The position numbers and the translations under genes were made by a program. DNA of 64,000 nucleotides from Zopfochytrium polystomum (taxonomy: Eukaryota; Chytridiomycota; Chytridiomycetes; Chytridiales; Chytridiaceae), in NCBI GenBank assembly GCA_025765615.1, contig JAIVFJ010000194.1, positions 56,300 through 120,299 of the forward strand. Direction: 5' to 3'. The notes under the pieces are model-generated. The model saw nothing but the letters and a program-made list of their open reading frames with translations, was not told the origin of the DNA and did no database searches. Positions 21,061-31,430 of this stretch are shown piece by piece; within the stretch, counting starts at the first letter, position 1, and every line of letters begins with the position of its first letter.

Positions 21061-24000
21061 ATGTGTTGCCAGGCTGTCAGGCATGTGCATCGCAAATTTC
21101 CTAGATCCTATTAGAGACAGCCAGATTTTAGATGATCTCTCCGCGCTACAGAAAAAACTGAACTGACAAGGTTGTTTACCACATTTAGGGTTTCCAGATT
21201 GAAAATTGTCCCTGCAGCGAGAAGTGCTCTCTGGGGCTCCTGCGAAACAGAGTGCACCTGACAGGACATCAAATTGGACTTCTACTGCACATGGGCGACT
21301 GGACCCAATCAGCTGCAGAGGAACATCCAGAACCTCCTGTCTAACTCAATGATACCTGGCTGCTCAGAGAGGTAAACATCCAAACAGCCAAATTTTTCAT
21401 GGGTTTTGTCACAGAGTACCTTTGTGAAGTGAGCAAGAAGGCACCAATGGTTGGAAGAGGAAGAGAAGAGAAAAACCGATCACTGAACAACTGCCAGCTT
21501 TGCGGTTTCCCTGCACAGACAGAAGCAGGAGAACGCGGGCATAGCCATACCCATCCAGATTGAAATCTCCATCTCGCAGGTTAGTTTCTTCCACCCTCAC
21601 CATCACAGAGGAAAACCAGGGATTGCTGTGGAAACTTGGAGAGAGTGAATCAGCAAATCTTCAGTACGGTATGTGGAGAAAACAAGAACTTCAGGGCCCT
21701 TCTGTCAGTAGCATCAAGAGACACAGTTTCTGCCAGGTAGTCAAAAAGGTCTAGAGCATCCTCCAATTCTGAGCACTCCAGCCATAGGATAGAACGGGAA
21801 TGGACAAAGGACTGAGTGCAGTAGCCACAAAGTATTCCTTCCCTGCATGGGTTGAATGGACCCAAAAAGCAGAAAAAGCCATTCATACATGGAAGGCAAA
21901 AGCCTTGACTTCCGGAAGCTCCAGTAGGAACCAGAGCTCTTTGGCGATCCTTGATAGTGATGAAGCAAAGTTATCAGTTGAAGTGTGACTTGCTTTGACT
22001 GAGTTGAAAAGACCCACTTGCCCAATGCAAACAGCATATCTCCCTATCGGTTGGTCTGACTTCGATAGACTTCCTTTGGGGCCGGTGGTTCTCTTCAAAG
22101 GTGGCTGTAGCAACTGCGTCCAAACAACTGAAACGGAGTATCTGGCCAGCCATGTGCACTGCAGCCCCATGCAGCTTGATCCTCCTTCCAGACAGCTCAT
22201 CCAGGCGAAAAAACCAGACCATAAGCCTCACACCATCTTGAACATTTGCGTGAAACTTGTGAGACTGTGCTCTCTAACTCCTCACCTAAGGCTATAGGTG
22301 GAAACTAGAGCATGGACCTAAATACCAATCCTGACTAATGAAAAGGGGCAAAAGGAGGGTGTCGAGGGGCACTAGACAGGAAAGTGTATTTGGAGTCTTA
22401 AAACCCCAAGAAAAACACAAATAAATCTCTAACACAAAAGAGGGGTTTCTCACACCAAAGCATGAAACAGACACAATCACAAAAGAAAGCCTAATCCTCT
22501 GGTGCAAGACACAGAAGGGTTTCATCTGGGGCACAAGGCCAAAAAGCCAAGTTAGACCAGAGACAGAACCGACTGGATTGGTAAGGCTGATTGAATCGGT
22601 AAGGGGAGTGACAAGCCACTACAACCCATCAAAAGAAACAACAAAAGAAATAAACAACAAGTCAAACCCTGAGTTGGAGGGGGTTGGAGAGACAAAGGGC
22701 AGACACAAGGAACAGTTAGTGTGCAGAGGTGCCTGTTGAACCAAAATAGAACTGTTTTCCACTTAACAGAACCAGCCACAACTTGTCTCACTCCAAGGAG
22801 AGTGTTCCAACTCAATCCAAGGAAGAGGGTGCAACCAGGGTGGGAGACAATGGGACTCTTCTTGCTCCATCCTACCAGGAGACAGATCTCTGCCTCACCA
22901 GGCCAGAGAGAATAACCTGTCTTAGAAGCAAGGAAGGTCAATACCCACTCCCACACACAAGGAAGACACCAAAGACAACCACAGGTATTAGCATGAAAGA
23001 AAGAGGGTCTGAACCCAGCGAACCAGGCCCACCAAAGGCCAAAGGAACCATCACCAGGGACAGGGAGGAATACCAGAGAGACCATACCACCACATAATAC
23101 CTGACCAGCCAACTCATTCATATCACCTTGAGAGACCTGGATTTGAAGCGATGTATTGACAGGAACCGGTGAGGCACTACCACAGTTTTACCCTCCCACC
23201 TTCCATCATCAAGTAGCTCCTACCCCAGACCAGCCTAAACAGTATGCAGAATGGTGAGGTGCACTGGGACTTGCACCCAGCACTCTGCCATAAATGGCCA
23301 AGAGAACCAATTCTCCTGTCACACACCAGAAGACTGCCACCCCCAGCTCATACACACAGTCAGAGAAGGAATAAGGGCAGGCAAGAAGACTTCAGGTACA
23401 GGTTCTAAGGGGCAACAAGAATGGGGGTGGGCTGCTTAAATAGGAGAGGGTTGGAATCAGCACGGTGAAGGAAGAAGGAAGGTAAAAGAGGGGAAAACAT
23501 ATACAAAAGAACACAACAATAAATAAAACAGCAAAGAAGAGAGAGGAGGAGTGAGTCACCAAACAATGGGGCTGAGCCATCAAACAAGGAAGACAGCTCA
23601 GAAAATCATGGAGCATTTCTTGGCATCAGCTGCCAAGAAAGGTGGAGGAGATGGAGAGAGCTGGTTGGTGCAAAGGGGAAGACAGTCACTCACAGCCACA
23701 AAAGAAAAGAGAGACACACACAGAGACAACAAACAAACAAATAAATAAAAGATAAAACAGTAAAAACAGGAAAAACAGGATAAACTACTAATTGAAAAAA
23801 TAAGTAAAAATCATCACTGGCACAGGGTAAAAACCTCTCCTACATCATCTACTTCAGCAGAGGAGGAGGAAAACTGTTAACACCAGGTTTCGGTTCCACT
23901 TAATACTCAGAGTATTTGTCAACAGCACAAGCCAGCCCAGGTCTGCATTGGCGGTGAATTGCTCTCCCCATCGGCATAGTGAGAATGATAACTGACAGTC

Positions 24001-24183
24001 ACAATAGGTGCAGTTCCGTCTTGTGCCTATTGCTGCCAACCAATCAGTTCCACCTAACATGGGGTACCCCCCTGCATGATGGCCATGGGTGTAGCACCCG
24101 TTATACAGATCTCTAGGAGTTTCTACAAAGCAGAATGTTGCAGATAGATCTGCTTCAAGAGGTCTGAATAGCAATAACAACCC
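21061..24183. other. Low-GC block, probable degraded repeat
   Basis: The GC-rich, codon-structured character of the flanks is lost here, and no frame longer than 190 codons has plausible protein character. Short minus-strand fragments around 21650-22231 look protein-like but are broken by stops and match no family I recognise. The block appears to continue after the nested retroelements (29757 to about 30400). Best read as an old mobile element or other repeat. Confidence 0.4.
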
Positions 24184-24188
24184 AGAAT

Positions 24189-24496
24189 TGTCAGGAACAG
24201 GGCAGGACAGGACAAGGCAGACAAGGAACTGAGAGGAGTGATGATTGTATTGGAAACAATAATTCACTTGAGGGATGGGACAGGTCCCCCATCCCCCTTT
24301 TATACCTTTTGAGAGTGTTCCTTGTCAAGACTCCAAGAAAGTTCCAGAAAGAGCAATTAGTAATGCAATGATACCAATGATACCAATGACAACAAGACAA
24401 GTCAGGAAAGCAAAGAAGGTTCCAGAAGGTTCCAGAAGGTTCCATGAAGGAATGTTCTAGAAGGTTCCAGAGGTTTCCAGAGGGTGATTCATAACA
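24189..24496 (-). repeat. 3' LTR of the Ty3/gypsy element
   Basis: 308 bp, TG...CA. Contains a TATAAAA box (24298-24304, minus). The sequence AAGTGAATTAT lies 35 nt downstream (24259-24269). Confidence 0.93.
24413..24478 (-). promoter_or_regulatory. Heat-shock-element array in the 3' LTR U3
   Basis: Minus strand alternating GAAnnTTC units: GAACCTTCTAGAACATTC, then after a short gap three GAACCTTC units in a row. This is the HSF-binding consensus. Confidence 0.75.
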
Positions 24497-27400
24497 TCAT
24501 CTCCCCCTTTTAGGCCTCTTCTGCAACTTGGTGGGGTACCTGGTCTTGAACTCGAGCAGAAGGTCTTGGCAGTGAGTGAGGTTTGACTCAGGCTCCCAGG
24601 TGTTGTCAGCATCTGAGTAACCTTTCCACTTAACAAGGAACTTGAGTGTTCTTCCAAACCACTTGGCATCCAAGATTTGTTCAACCTCAAATTCCTCTTC
24701 ACCTTCTACCTCAACTGGAGGAGGAGGAGGAACAACTCTGCCTGGAATGGAATTGGCCACAAACTTCTCTAAAAGGCTGACATGGAAAACTGGGTGGATC
24801 TTCATGGATGCAGGGAGATCCAGCTTGAAGGTGACTGGATTGATTTGCTCCAAGATCTTGAAAGGACCCAACTTGAGGTTGTCTAGCTTGGGACTTGGTC
24901 TTTTGGTCTGCAAGTTCTTCCTCAGAAGCCAAACTTGCTGACCCACAGCAAGGTCATGGTCCATTCTGTGAGTGTTGGCAAATCTTGAGGCATCTTCTTG
25001 GGCTTGCTTCAGGGTGGAGTCCAGGAAGGTGCTGATGATCTTAAGCTTATGTAAGTGTGAAGCCGCAGCAGGAGCTTGGACATTGGATAGGGTCTCTTGT
25101 CCTAGAAGATCTCCTCTTGGATTGAAGCCATAGGTTGCAAAGAAAGGAGATAGCTGGGTGCTTGAGTGGAGAGAATTGTTGAGAGCAAATTCTGCCAGTG
25201 GAAGGAGGGTGGGCCAATCATCCTGTTGATAGCTGACATAGCACCTCAAATACTGCTCCAGAGTCTGGTTTGTTCTTTCTGTTTGTCCATCAGTCTGAGG
25301 GTGATAAGCAGTTGACAGTTGAGACTTGATTCCAAGGGCTGCTGTGAGTGCTTTCCAAAATTGAGATCTGAACTGTGGTCCTCTGTCACTGACGATTGAC
25401 TGAGGCAGCCCATGGAGCCTGAATATGTGCTGCAAAAACAGGTCTGCTGTTCCTTGTGCATCTATATTCTCAGTGCAGGGGATGAAATGGGCCAACTTTG
25501 TCCTTCTGCAGATGACAACAAGGATAGAGTCAAATCCATGGGATGGGGGCAGTTTCACAATGAAGTCCATGGATATTGATGACCAAGGGCTGATGGCAAT
25601 TGGGAGGGGCTCCAGAAGTCCATAGGGCTTGTGTCTGCTGGATTTGTTTCTTTGACAGGTTTCACAGCTGCTGACATAGTTCTTGATGTACTTCCTCATG
25701 CCTGGCCAGTAGAAGTCTCTGGAAACAAGCTCATATGTCTTGTGCTCTCCTGGGTGTCCAGCTGTTGCTGCATCATGCCTTGTCTTGAGTATCTCAAGTT
25801 TTTCCTCTTCTTGGCTGATTTGAATCTTGTGAGGCTTGGGGTCCTTGGAAATAGCATGGGCCCACACACTGTCAGGAAGCAATGAAAGGTGTGTCTTGGA
25901 TGGTGGGGTGAAACCATCTCCCCCTTCAGGTGCAAGGTCTGTTCTTCTTGACAGGGCATCAGCCACAGTGTTAAGGTGGCCAGGAGAATAGCACAGCTTA
26001 AAGTCATACTCAGAGAGCAGTTCAGCCCACCTGGCATGCCTCTGCTTGAGCAACCTCCTTGCCCTGAAGAAGGTGAGGTTCTTGTGATCAGAATAGACAG
26101 AGATGCCTTTAGAACCAGCCAAGTAGTGTCTCCAGAATTTGAATGCTTCCACAATTGCAAGCAACTCCTTGTCATGGACTGTGTAGTTACACTCAGCACT
26201 GTTCAGCTTCCTGGAGTAATATGCCACTGGATGCAGAGGAGCAGAGGGTTCCTGAGAGCTTGGCTGGGACAGAACAGCGCCAAGGGCATAGTCTGAGGCA
26301 TCAGTTTCCAAGGTGAAGGGAAGCAAGGGATCCACATGCTTAAGGAGTGGTGCACTTGTGGTTGCTGTCTTAAGAGCTAGCCAGGCTTGCTCTGCTGCTG
26401 GGGTCCATTCAAACTTGGTGGTCTTCTTGGTGAGATCAGTGAGAGGCTTGGCTATGGCAGAATAGTTGGCAATGAAGGTTCTGTAGAAGTTGCAAAATCC
26501 AAGGAAGCTTTGAACATCCTTGATGGAATTTGGAGCCTTCCATTCAAGAATAGTTTGGATCTTGTCTGGTGCCATGGAGATCCCTTTGTCAGACACAATG
26601 AACCCCAAAAACTCAATGGAGGTCTTGTGGAATTCACACTTCTCCAGCTTTGCATAGAGGTGATGCTGTCTGAGTCTCTCCAAGACAGTCTTGACATGTC
26701 CCATATGGCTTGCAGTGTCAGATGAAAATACCAGGATATCATCCAGGTAGACAATGACAAAAAGGTCCAGAATATCCCTGAAGATGTCATTCATCATGCC
26801 TTGGAAAATAGCTGGAGCATTGGTAAGTCCAAAGGGCATAACCAAGTACTCAAAGTGACCGTATTTGCATCTGAAGGCAGTCTTCCATTGATCCTGGGGC
26901 TTAATTCTGACCAAATTGTAGGCACCTCTGAGGTCAATCTTGGAAAATATCCTTGCATGGCTCAGTTTGTCCAGTAATTCAGAGATGAGAGGCAGTGGAT
27001 AGCGGTTCTTGACTGTCATCTCATTGAGATCTCTGTAGTCCACACAGGGTCTCAGTCCCCCATCCTTCTTCTTGACAAAAAAGATGGGAGCTCCAGCTGG
27101 TGACTTGGAAGGTTGGATGAATCCCTTGTTCAGCATTTCTTCAATGTATTCTTGGAGGGCCTTGGCTTCTGGTGGAGAGAGGTGGTACAGTGGCTTGAAA
27201 GGTGGGCTGCAAGTTTCATCCTTGAGTGGGATTTCACAGTCATAAGGCCTCTGAGCTGGTAGCAGGTCTGCCTTGGTCTTGGAAAACACATCAGCATAAG
27301 GGAGATATTCTTTTGGTAGCTTGGATGCCAGCAAAAGGTCTGATGGGTCCAGGTTGTCGTGCTCCTCAGCAGTGGGGCTTGAAATCTTGACTGGGAACTG

Positions 27401-28216
27401 TGATTCTTGAATCTTTGACTGAGAGTTCTGTTCTTGGCAAAGACTGTGAGCTGTGGAACTTGAATCTTGAATGTGGACTGTGAACTGTGGTACTTGAATC
27501 TTTGACTGTGGGTTCTGTGAACAAGAGTCATGGCCATGACTGTGAGCTCTATGAGCTCTACTTGAATCTTGACTGTGAACTGTGAACTGTGGAACTGGAG
27601 TCTTGGCTGGCTGTGAATCTTGAATCAAGGGCTTGAGAGCATGAGACTTGGGGGCTTGACTTGAGTTTTGGGTGACTGTTCCAATTGGTGGAGGTTGGAC
27701 TTGACCAGTGACCCAATCAATGGCAGGGTTCTGGGCTTGCAGCCATGGTAATCCCAGGATGACAGAGAATGTGGGTGAGCCAAGATCCAATACTTCCAGA
27801 TTGACCATGGATGGTGGAAAGTCTTGGATGTGGAGGTTTAGCTTGGTTTCATGTCTGATTTCCTTGAACAGAGCATGATTGGCAAAGTGGACCTTGAGAG
27901 GTGTGGATTTCTTGATCGTAGGAATGGCACAAGACTTGGCAAGGGTGGCATCAATGATGTTGCAGGATGATCCAGAGTCTATAAGGGCCTTGGTTGTGAT
28001 GGTTGACTTGGGTGAGAGTTGAATCTTGACATCCATGGTGAGTTGGTGGGGCTTGGAATCTGAGGTGTTTGTGGTGCTGGTGGTGGTGATGAAACAGGGG
28101 CAGCTTGGAGGAGGGTCCAGGGAATTGCCCCTCAGTGAGCCTGGACCTGGGAGTTTGGGTGCTTCTTCCTTGGGCAGTCCTTGACAGCATGCTCCTTGGA
28201 GCCACAGTAAAAACAC
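24497..28216 (-). CDS. pol: Pol polyprotein (PR-RT-RNaseH-IN-chromodomain)
   Basis: 1239-codon open frame. The aspartic protease site is LIDSGSS (Asp at residue 80 of the frame). The RT has DLRGAYNLVRI, PFGLTNAPAIFQ and YLDD at 490-493. RNase H begins ETDASDYALGAVLSQ. The integrase has the H-H-C-C finger (HPGEHKTYEL ... CETCQRN), the DFIVKLP and SDRGPQF acidic motifs and a GPF-type module. A C-terminal chromodomain (EVEQILDAKWFGRTLKFLV ... WEPESNL) marks it as a chromovirus. A spacer between PR and RT carries three imperfect copies of a (V/S)PQFTVHxQDSS unit. The stop codon abuts the 3' LTR. Expression probably needs a -1 frameshift from Gag. Confidence 0.93.
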   Translation of the reverse strand: MFLLWLQGACCQGLPKEEAPKLPGPGSLRGNSLDPPPSCPCFITTTSTTNTSDSKPHQLTMDVKIQLSPKSTITTKALIDSGSSCNIIDATLAKSCAIPTIKKSTPLKVHFANHALFKEIRHETKLNLHIQDFPPSMVNLEVLDLGSPTFSVILGLPWLQAQNPAIDWVTGQVQPPPIGTVTQNSSQAPKSHALKPLIQDSQPAKTPVPQFTVHSQDSSRAHRAHSHGHDSCSQNPQSKIQVPQFTVHIQDSSSTAHSLCQEQNSQSKIQESQFPVKISSPTAEEHDNLDPSDLLLASKLPKEYLPYADVFSKTKADLLPAQRPYDCEIPLKDETCSPPFKPLYHLSPPEAKALQEYIEEMLNKGFIQPSKSPAGAPIFFVKKKDGGLRPCVDYRDLNEMTVKNRYPLPLISELLDKLSHARIFSKIDLRGAYNLVRIKPQDQWKTAFRCKYGHFEYLVMPFGLTNAPAIFQGMMNDIFRDILDLFVIVYLDDILVFSSDTASHMGHVKTVLERLRQHHLYAKLEKCEFHKTSIEFLGFIVSDKGISMAPDKIQTILEWKAPNSIKDVQSFLGFCNFYRTFIANYSAIAKPLTDLTKKTTKFEWTPAAEQAWLALKTATTSAPLLKHVDPLLPFTLETDASDYALGAVLSQPSSQEPSAPLHPVAYYSRKLNSAECNYTVHDKELLAIVEAFKFWRHYLAGSKGISVYSDHKNLTFFRARRLLKQRHARWAELLSEYDFKLCYSPGHLNTVADALSRRTDLAPEGGDGFTPPSKTHLSLLPDSVWAHAISKDPKPHKIQISQEEEKLEILKTRHDAATAGHPGEHKTYELVSRDFYWPGMRKYIKNYVSSCETCQRNKSSRHKPYGLLEPLPIAISPWSSISMDFIVKLPPSHGFDSILVVICRRTKLAHFIPCTENIDAQGTADLFLQHIFRLHGLPQSIVSDRGPQFRSQFWKALTAALGIKSQLSTAYHPQTDGQTERTNQTLEQYLRCYVSYQQDDWPTLLPLAEFALNNSLHSSTQLSPFFATYGFNPRGDLLGQETLSNVQAPAAASHLHKLKIISTFLDSTLKQAQEDASRFANTHRMDHDLAVGQQVWLLRKNLQTKRPSPKLDNLKLGPFKILEQINPVTFKLDLPASMKIHPVFHVSLLEKFVANSIPGRVVPPPPPVEVEGEEEFEVEQILDAKWFGRTLKFLVKWKGYSDADNTWEPESNLTHCQDLLLEFKTRYPTKLQKRPKRGR
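24499..24511 (-). promoter_or_regulatory. Polypurine tract
   Basis: Minus strand AAAAGGGGGAGA directly upstream of the 3' LTR. It also encodes the last Pol residues. Confidence 0.8.
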
Positions 28217-29055
28217 AGTCCCTGCTGGGCCCTCCTTGTTTTCTCCTCTTGGCTCAGAGGACCCTTAGGAAGTGTCTCAACTGCATCCACTTGCATGGGT
28301 TCAGGAACTGTAAGAGCTTGAGGAACTGGGGTAGGTCTTGATGTAGTTCCTACTTGTCTTTGCTTCAGCCTCTTGGAGTAGAGTCTGTTGTCAATCTTGA
28401 TGGCAAGGAGAATGTACTCTTCCAAGGTCTCAGGGATGTGCAGAGACTGGGAGAGCATGTCTTGGATAGACTCATGGAGACCATCATGGTACAGCTCCAT
28501 CAGAGCTGCATCATTGTATCCAGAGTCTCTGGCTAGTTGCTTGAATTGGTTGGTGTAGGCCACACAAGATTGCTTTCCTTGCTTGATATGCTTGAGCTTG
28601 GATCTTGCTGTCCAAGATGCGTAGGGGTCACCAAAGGTAGCTTCCAGCCCCTCCCAGAGCTCTTGCAGGGTGGTGGGTGTGCTTGGGAGAGATCTGTACC
28701 ATGATTGAGCTTGACCAGACAGGAGGGTGCTTGTGAAAAGAACCTTGACTTGCTCACTGGGAAATCTTGAAGGTTGGAGAAGGATGACATTCTCCACAGT
28801 GGCCATGAAGTTCCTAAGGTCTTTGGCCAGCCCAGTGAACTTGTCAGGGCTGGGAACCTTGGGCTCTCTTGCTTGGTTGGCTTGAGGCAGGGGAAGAGCT
28901 TGATGTTCTTGTTGGTGAAGTTGTTGTTGAAGCTGGTGCTGCTGGTGAAGGACTTGTTCTTGAAGTTGGTGTGTCTGTCTTGAAAGGGCTTGTAATTGGT
29001 CCATCAAGGCTTGGAAGGCAGTTGCATCAGGGAAGGTGTTGTTTGGGTCAGACAT
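28132..29055 (-). CDS. gag: Gag polyprotein of the Ty3/gypsy element
   Basis: 307 residues. A Gln/His-rich coiled-coil N-terminus is followed by the retrotransposon Gag capsid core: FTGLAKDLRNFMATVE, AQSWYRSL, TFGDPYASWTARSKL, FKQLARDSGY. A CCHC zinc knuckle CFYCGSKEHAVKDC follows near residue 282, then a basic tail. Forms the virus-like particle and binds RNA. The stop codon lies within the Pol overlap, and Pol is in the -1 frame. Confidence 0.92.
   Translation of the reverse strand: MSDPNNTFPDATAFQALMDQLQALSRQTHQLQEQVLHQQHQLQQQLHQQEHQALPLPQANQAREPKVPSPDKFTGLAKDLRNFMATVENVILLQPSRFPSEQVKVLFTSTLLSGQAQSWYRSLPSTPTTLQELWEGLEATFGDPYASWTARSKLKHIKQGKQSCVAYTNQFKQLARDSGYNDAALMELYHDGLHESIQDMLSQSLHIPETLEEYILLAIKIDNRLYSKRLKQRQVGTTSRPTPVPQALTVPEPMQVDAVETLPKGPLSQEEKTRRAQQGLCFYCGSKEHAVKDCPRKKHPNSQVQAH
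28153..28159 (-). promoter_or_regulatory. Putative -1 ribosomal frameshift site CCCAAAC
   Basis: On the minus strand the Gag frame reads C CCA AAC, which fits X-XXY-YYZ. A -1 slip gives CCC AAA CTC, which is the Pol frame. It lies inside the 85-nt Gag-Pol overlap, about 21 nt before the Gag stop. Confidence 0.7.
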
Positions 29056-29082
29056 GATGGCAGAGAGTAGTGGGAGAGGGTG

Positions 29083-29093
29083 AAGTGAATTAT
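29083..29093 (-). promoter_or_regulatory. Primer-binding site of self-priming type
   Basis: On the minus strand, 2 nt after the 5' LTR, ATAATTCACTT occurs. It is the exact complement of AAGTGAATTAT in the LTR at the expected start of the RNA. The usual tRNA-type TGG start is absent. Confidence 0.75.
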
Positions 29094-29095
29094 GA

Positions 29096-29403
29096 TGTCA
29101 GGAACAGGGCAGGACAGGACAAGGCAGACAAGGAACTGAGAGGAGTGATGATTGTATTGGAAACAATAATTCACTTGAGGGATGGGACAGGTCCCCCATC
29201 CCCCTTTTATACCTTTTGAGAGTGTTCCTTGTCAAGACTCCAAGAAAGTTCCAGAAAGAGCAATTAGTAATGCAATGATACCAATGATACCAATGACAAC
29301 AAGACAAGTCAGGAAAGCAAAGAAGGTTCCAGAAGGTTCCACAAGGTTCCATGAAGGAATGTTCTAGAAGGTTCCAGAGGTTTCCAGAGGGTGATTCATA
29401 ACA
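29096..29403 (-). repeat. 5' LTR of the Ty3/gypsy element
   Basis: 308 bp, same ends as the 3' LTR. Differs by few bases (for example GGTTCCACAAGGTTCC here versus GGTTCCAGAAGGTTCC). Confidence 0.93.
29324..29385 (-). promoter_or_regulatory. Heat-shock-element array in the 5' LTR U3
   Basis: Same alternating GAA/TTC array as in the 3' LTR, upstream of the TATAAAA box at 29205-29211 (minus). Confidence 0.75.
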
Positions 29404-29407
29404 AGAA

Positions 29408-29751
29408 TGTTATGAATCACCCTCTGGAAACCTCTGGAACCTTCTAGAACATTCCTTCATGGAACCTTCTGGAACCTTCTGGGACCTTCTAGAACATTCT
29501 TTCATGGAATCTTGTGGAACCTTCTGGAACCTTCTTTGCTTTCCTGACTTGTCTTGTTGTCATTGGTATCATTGTAGTACTAATTGCCCTTTCTGGAACT
29601 TTCTTTGAGACTTGACAAGGAAGACTCTCAAAAGGTATAAAAGGGGGATGGGGGACCTGTCCCATCCCTCAAGTGAATTATTGTTTCCAATACAATCATC
29701 ACTCCTCTCAGTTCCTTGTCTGCCTTGCCCTGTCCTGCCATGTTCCTGACA
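29408..29751 (+). mobile_element. Solo LTR of the same family, opposite orientation
   Basis: 344 bp, TGTTATGAATCACC...TTCCTGACA, longer than the 308-bp LTRs because of an extra HSE block. With the full element removed, the flanks are CAGAA (24183-24187) and CAGAA (29752-29756), a 5-bp target duplication. It is therefore older than the full-length insertion. Confidence 0.9.
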
Positions 29752-29756
29752 CAGAA

Positions 29757-31356
29757 GAACATGTTACAGGATAGCTCCAGAGATGGTTTTCTCTGGAAAT
29801 ACTTTGCTTCATGGATTTTCACATCGCTCACCTCAAAGAGCCAAGCCATCCCAGACCCAAAGAGGTTGGGTTTGGCTGAGAGGATGCTCTAAATTCTTCT
29901 GTCCTGGAAGTCGGAATTGCGTTGGGCTTTGCCAGTCCAGAGAGCACTTTGCATCCCTATTACCCAGGGGAACTGTCAACAAGAAGACCCCTGAATGACG
30001 ACTGCAACAGAAATGGAATCCTCAAGGCAAACTCCTTTTTATGGCTCCTCATAAACAAAATTACTGAGGTGCGGTTTTACTGGACGCCCTCCAGTTACAT
30101 GAGACAACACTGGTGTCAGGAAACATCATGCCTACAGCCAAATCTGGCTGCCTCTTCGAGGATTGAGAAAGTTTGCGATATGCACTCGACCCCGCAGCTG
30201 TTTGAGTTGCGGTGTTGTTGTTAAAGATGCCATCCGGCTCTGCTGGGGGACCTTTTTATGATTCTGATTAATGCTGAGCAGGCTGGCTTGAGAATGCCGC
30301 CGCTAGTTGGTATGGTACAGTACCGACGGGGAAGCCATCGTATCGATTTGAAACCTCATTCTACACAATTGCCACAATGTTACCAAAGGGCGTCAACGGC
30401 CACAGCCTTTGAATGTATGTTGTTGTCGTTGTCGCCGTTACGGTGAAAACGTTTGCTTTGTAGCGACCCCGTCAATGATTCTGGACGTGGTCCGCATCCA
30501 AGTCCCCATCTCGGCCTCCGATTTCCGTCCTCGTGACGGGCGTGTCGCAAATGGAAACATCCATAACCCCGCTCCACCGATTTCAGCCCATCGCACCATC
30601 TCATAGTTACACTCAAGCACTGGCTGCCGCCGAAGGTAGAGCTGTCTCCGAGCCAATGAGACTAACAGCACCACACACACGTACGGCTGTACTCCTGTAC
30701 AGATCGATTTGGTGTTTTTTTTTTCTTTCTTGGAATGGACGAGATTCACCACATACATGTGCTTATGTCCAGCTCTCAAATTGAGTGGGAAAGTTGTAAA
30801 TCAGAAAAGATGGCAATTTCGCTGGACGCCGCCGAAAATATAACCGTCAAGAAGTGCTTGAGGAAAGGGCTTCATAAGCGGGCTTTTTTCATTTTCGATC
30901 CGAAATAGTTGGATGGAAGTGTTCCTTGGAAGCGTTGTAATTACCGTGGCCCTGCGCCAGATTTTTTCTTTTTTGATCTGTTTCTTTTGCTCTAAAAGCG
31001 GAAATAGAATGGGAGAAGCCAACAAAGGAGTGAGAGAGGGAGAAAGAAAAAAATGTAGGAAATCAAACAGGCATCTTCAGCGCCCAAAGTGTCTTTCGAG
31101 GGAGGGAAAGGAAGCACAGCTTTGGCCAATTTGGGACCGCCGTTCGGTGATTCGGGTCCTGCACTCTTATTTACTGTGTGTGGGCGTGAAAGTTCACTGG
31201 CTCACTGTTGGGGGATTGAACTCTATTTTTGGTTACTTACATGTAATTTTCTCTTTTTTCCGTCCGAGAGGGGCACACACACGCCTTTGATTGCCTTCAA
31301 CCAATGCCTCTGACCTTTCACCAATCAGACCCAGCCACACATAAAAACATAAAAAC

Positions 31357-31430
<74 letters not shown>

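Larger units (their letters stand above)
24189..29403 (-). mobile_element. Complete Ty3/gypsy chromodomain LTR retrotransposon
   Basis: 5215 bp in minus orientation. Two 308-bp LTRs begin TGTTATGAATCACC and end TTCCTGACA on the minus strand. It is flanked by a 5-bp target duplication AGAAT (24184-24188 and 29404-29408). Gag and Pol are both open and the two LTRs are nearly identical, so insertion is recent and the copy may be functional. The second duplication overlaps the first base of a neighbouring solo LTR. Confidence 0.93.

Noticed and set aside
22552..23121. Minus-strand 189-codon frame
   Set aside because: Cys/Trp/Leu-rich with no family pattern; probably chance in degraded repeat DNA.
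27400..27620. Spaced repeats considered as a CRISPR-like array
   Set aside because: Units are degenerate, in frame with Pol, and the genome is eukaryotic.
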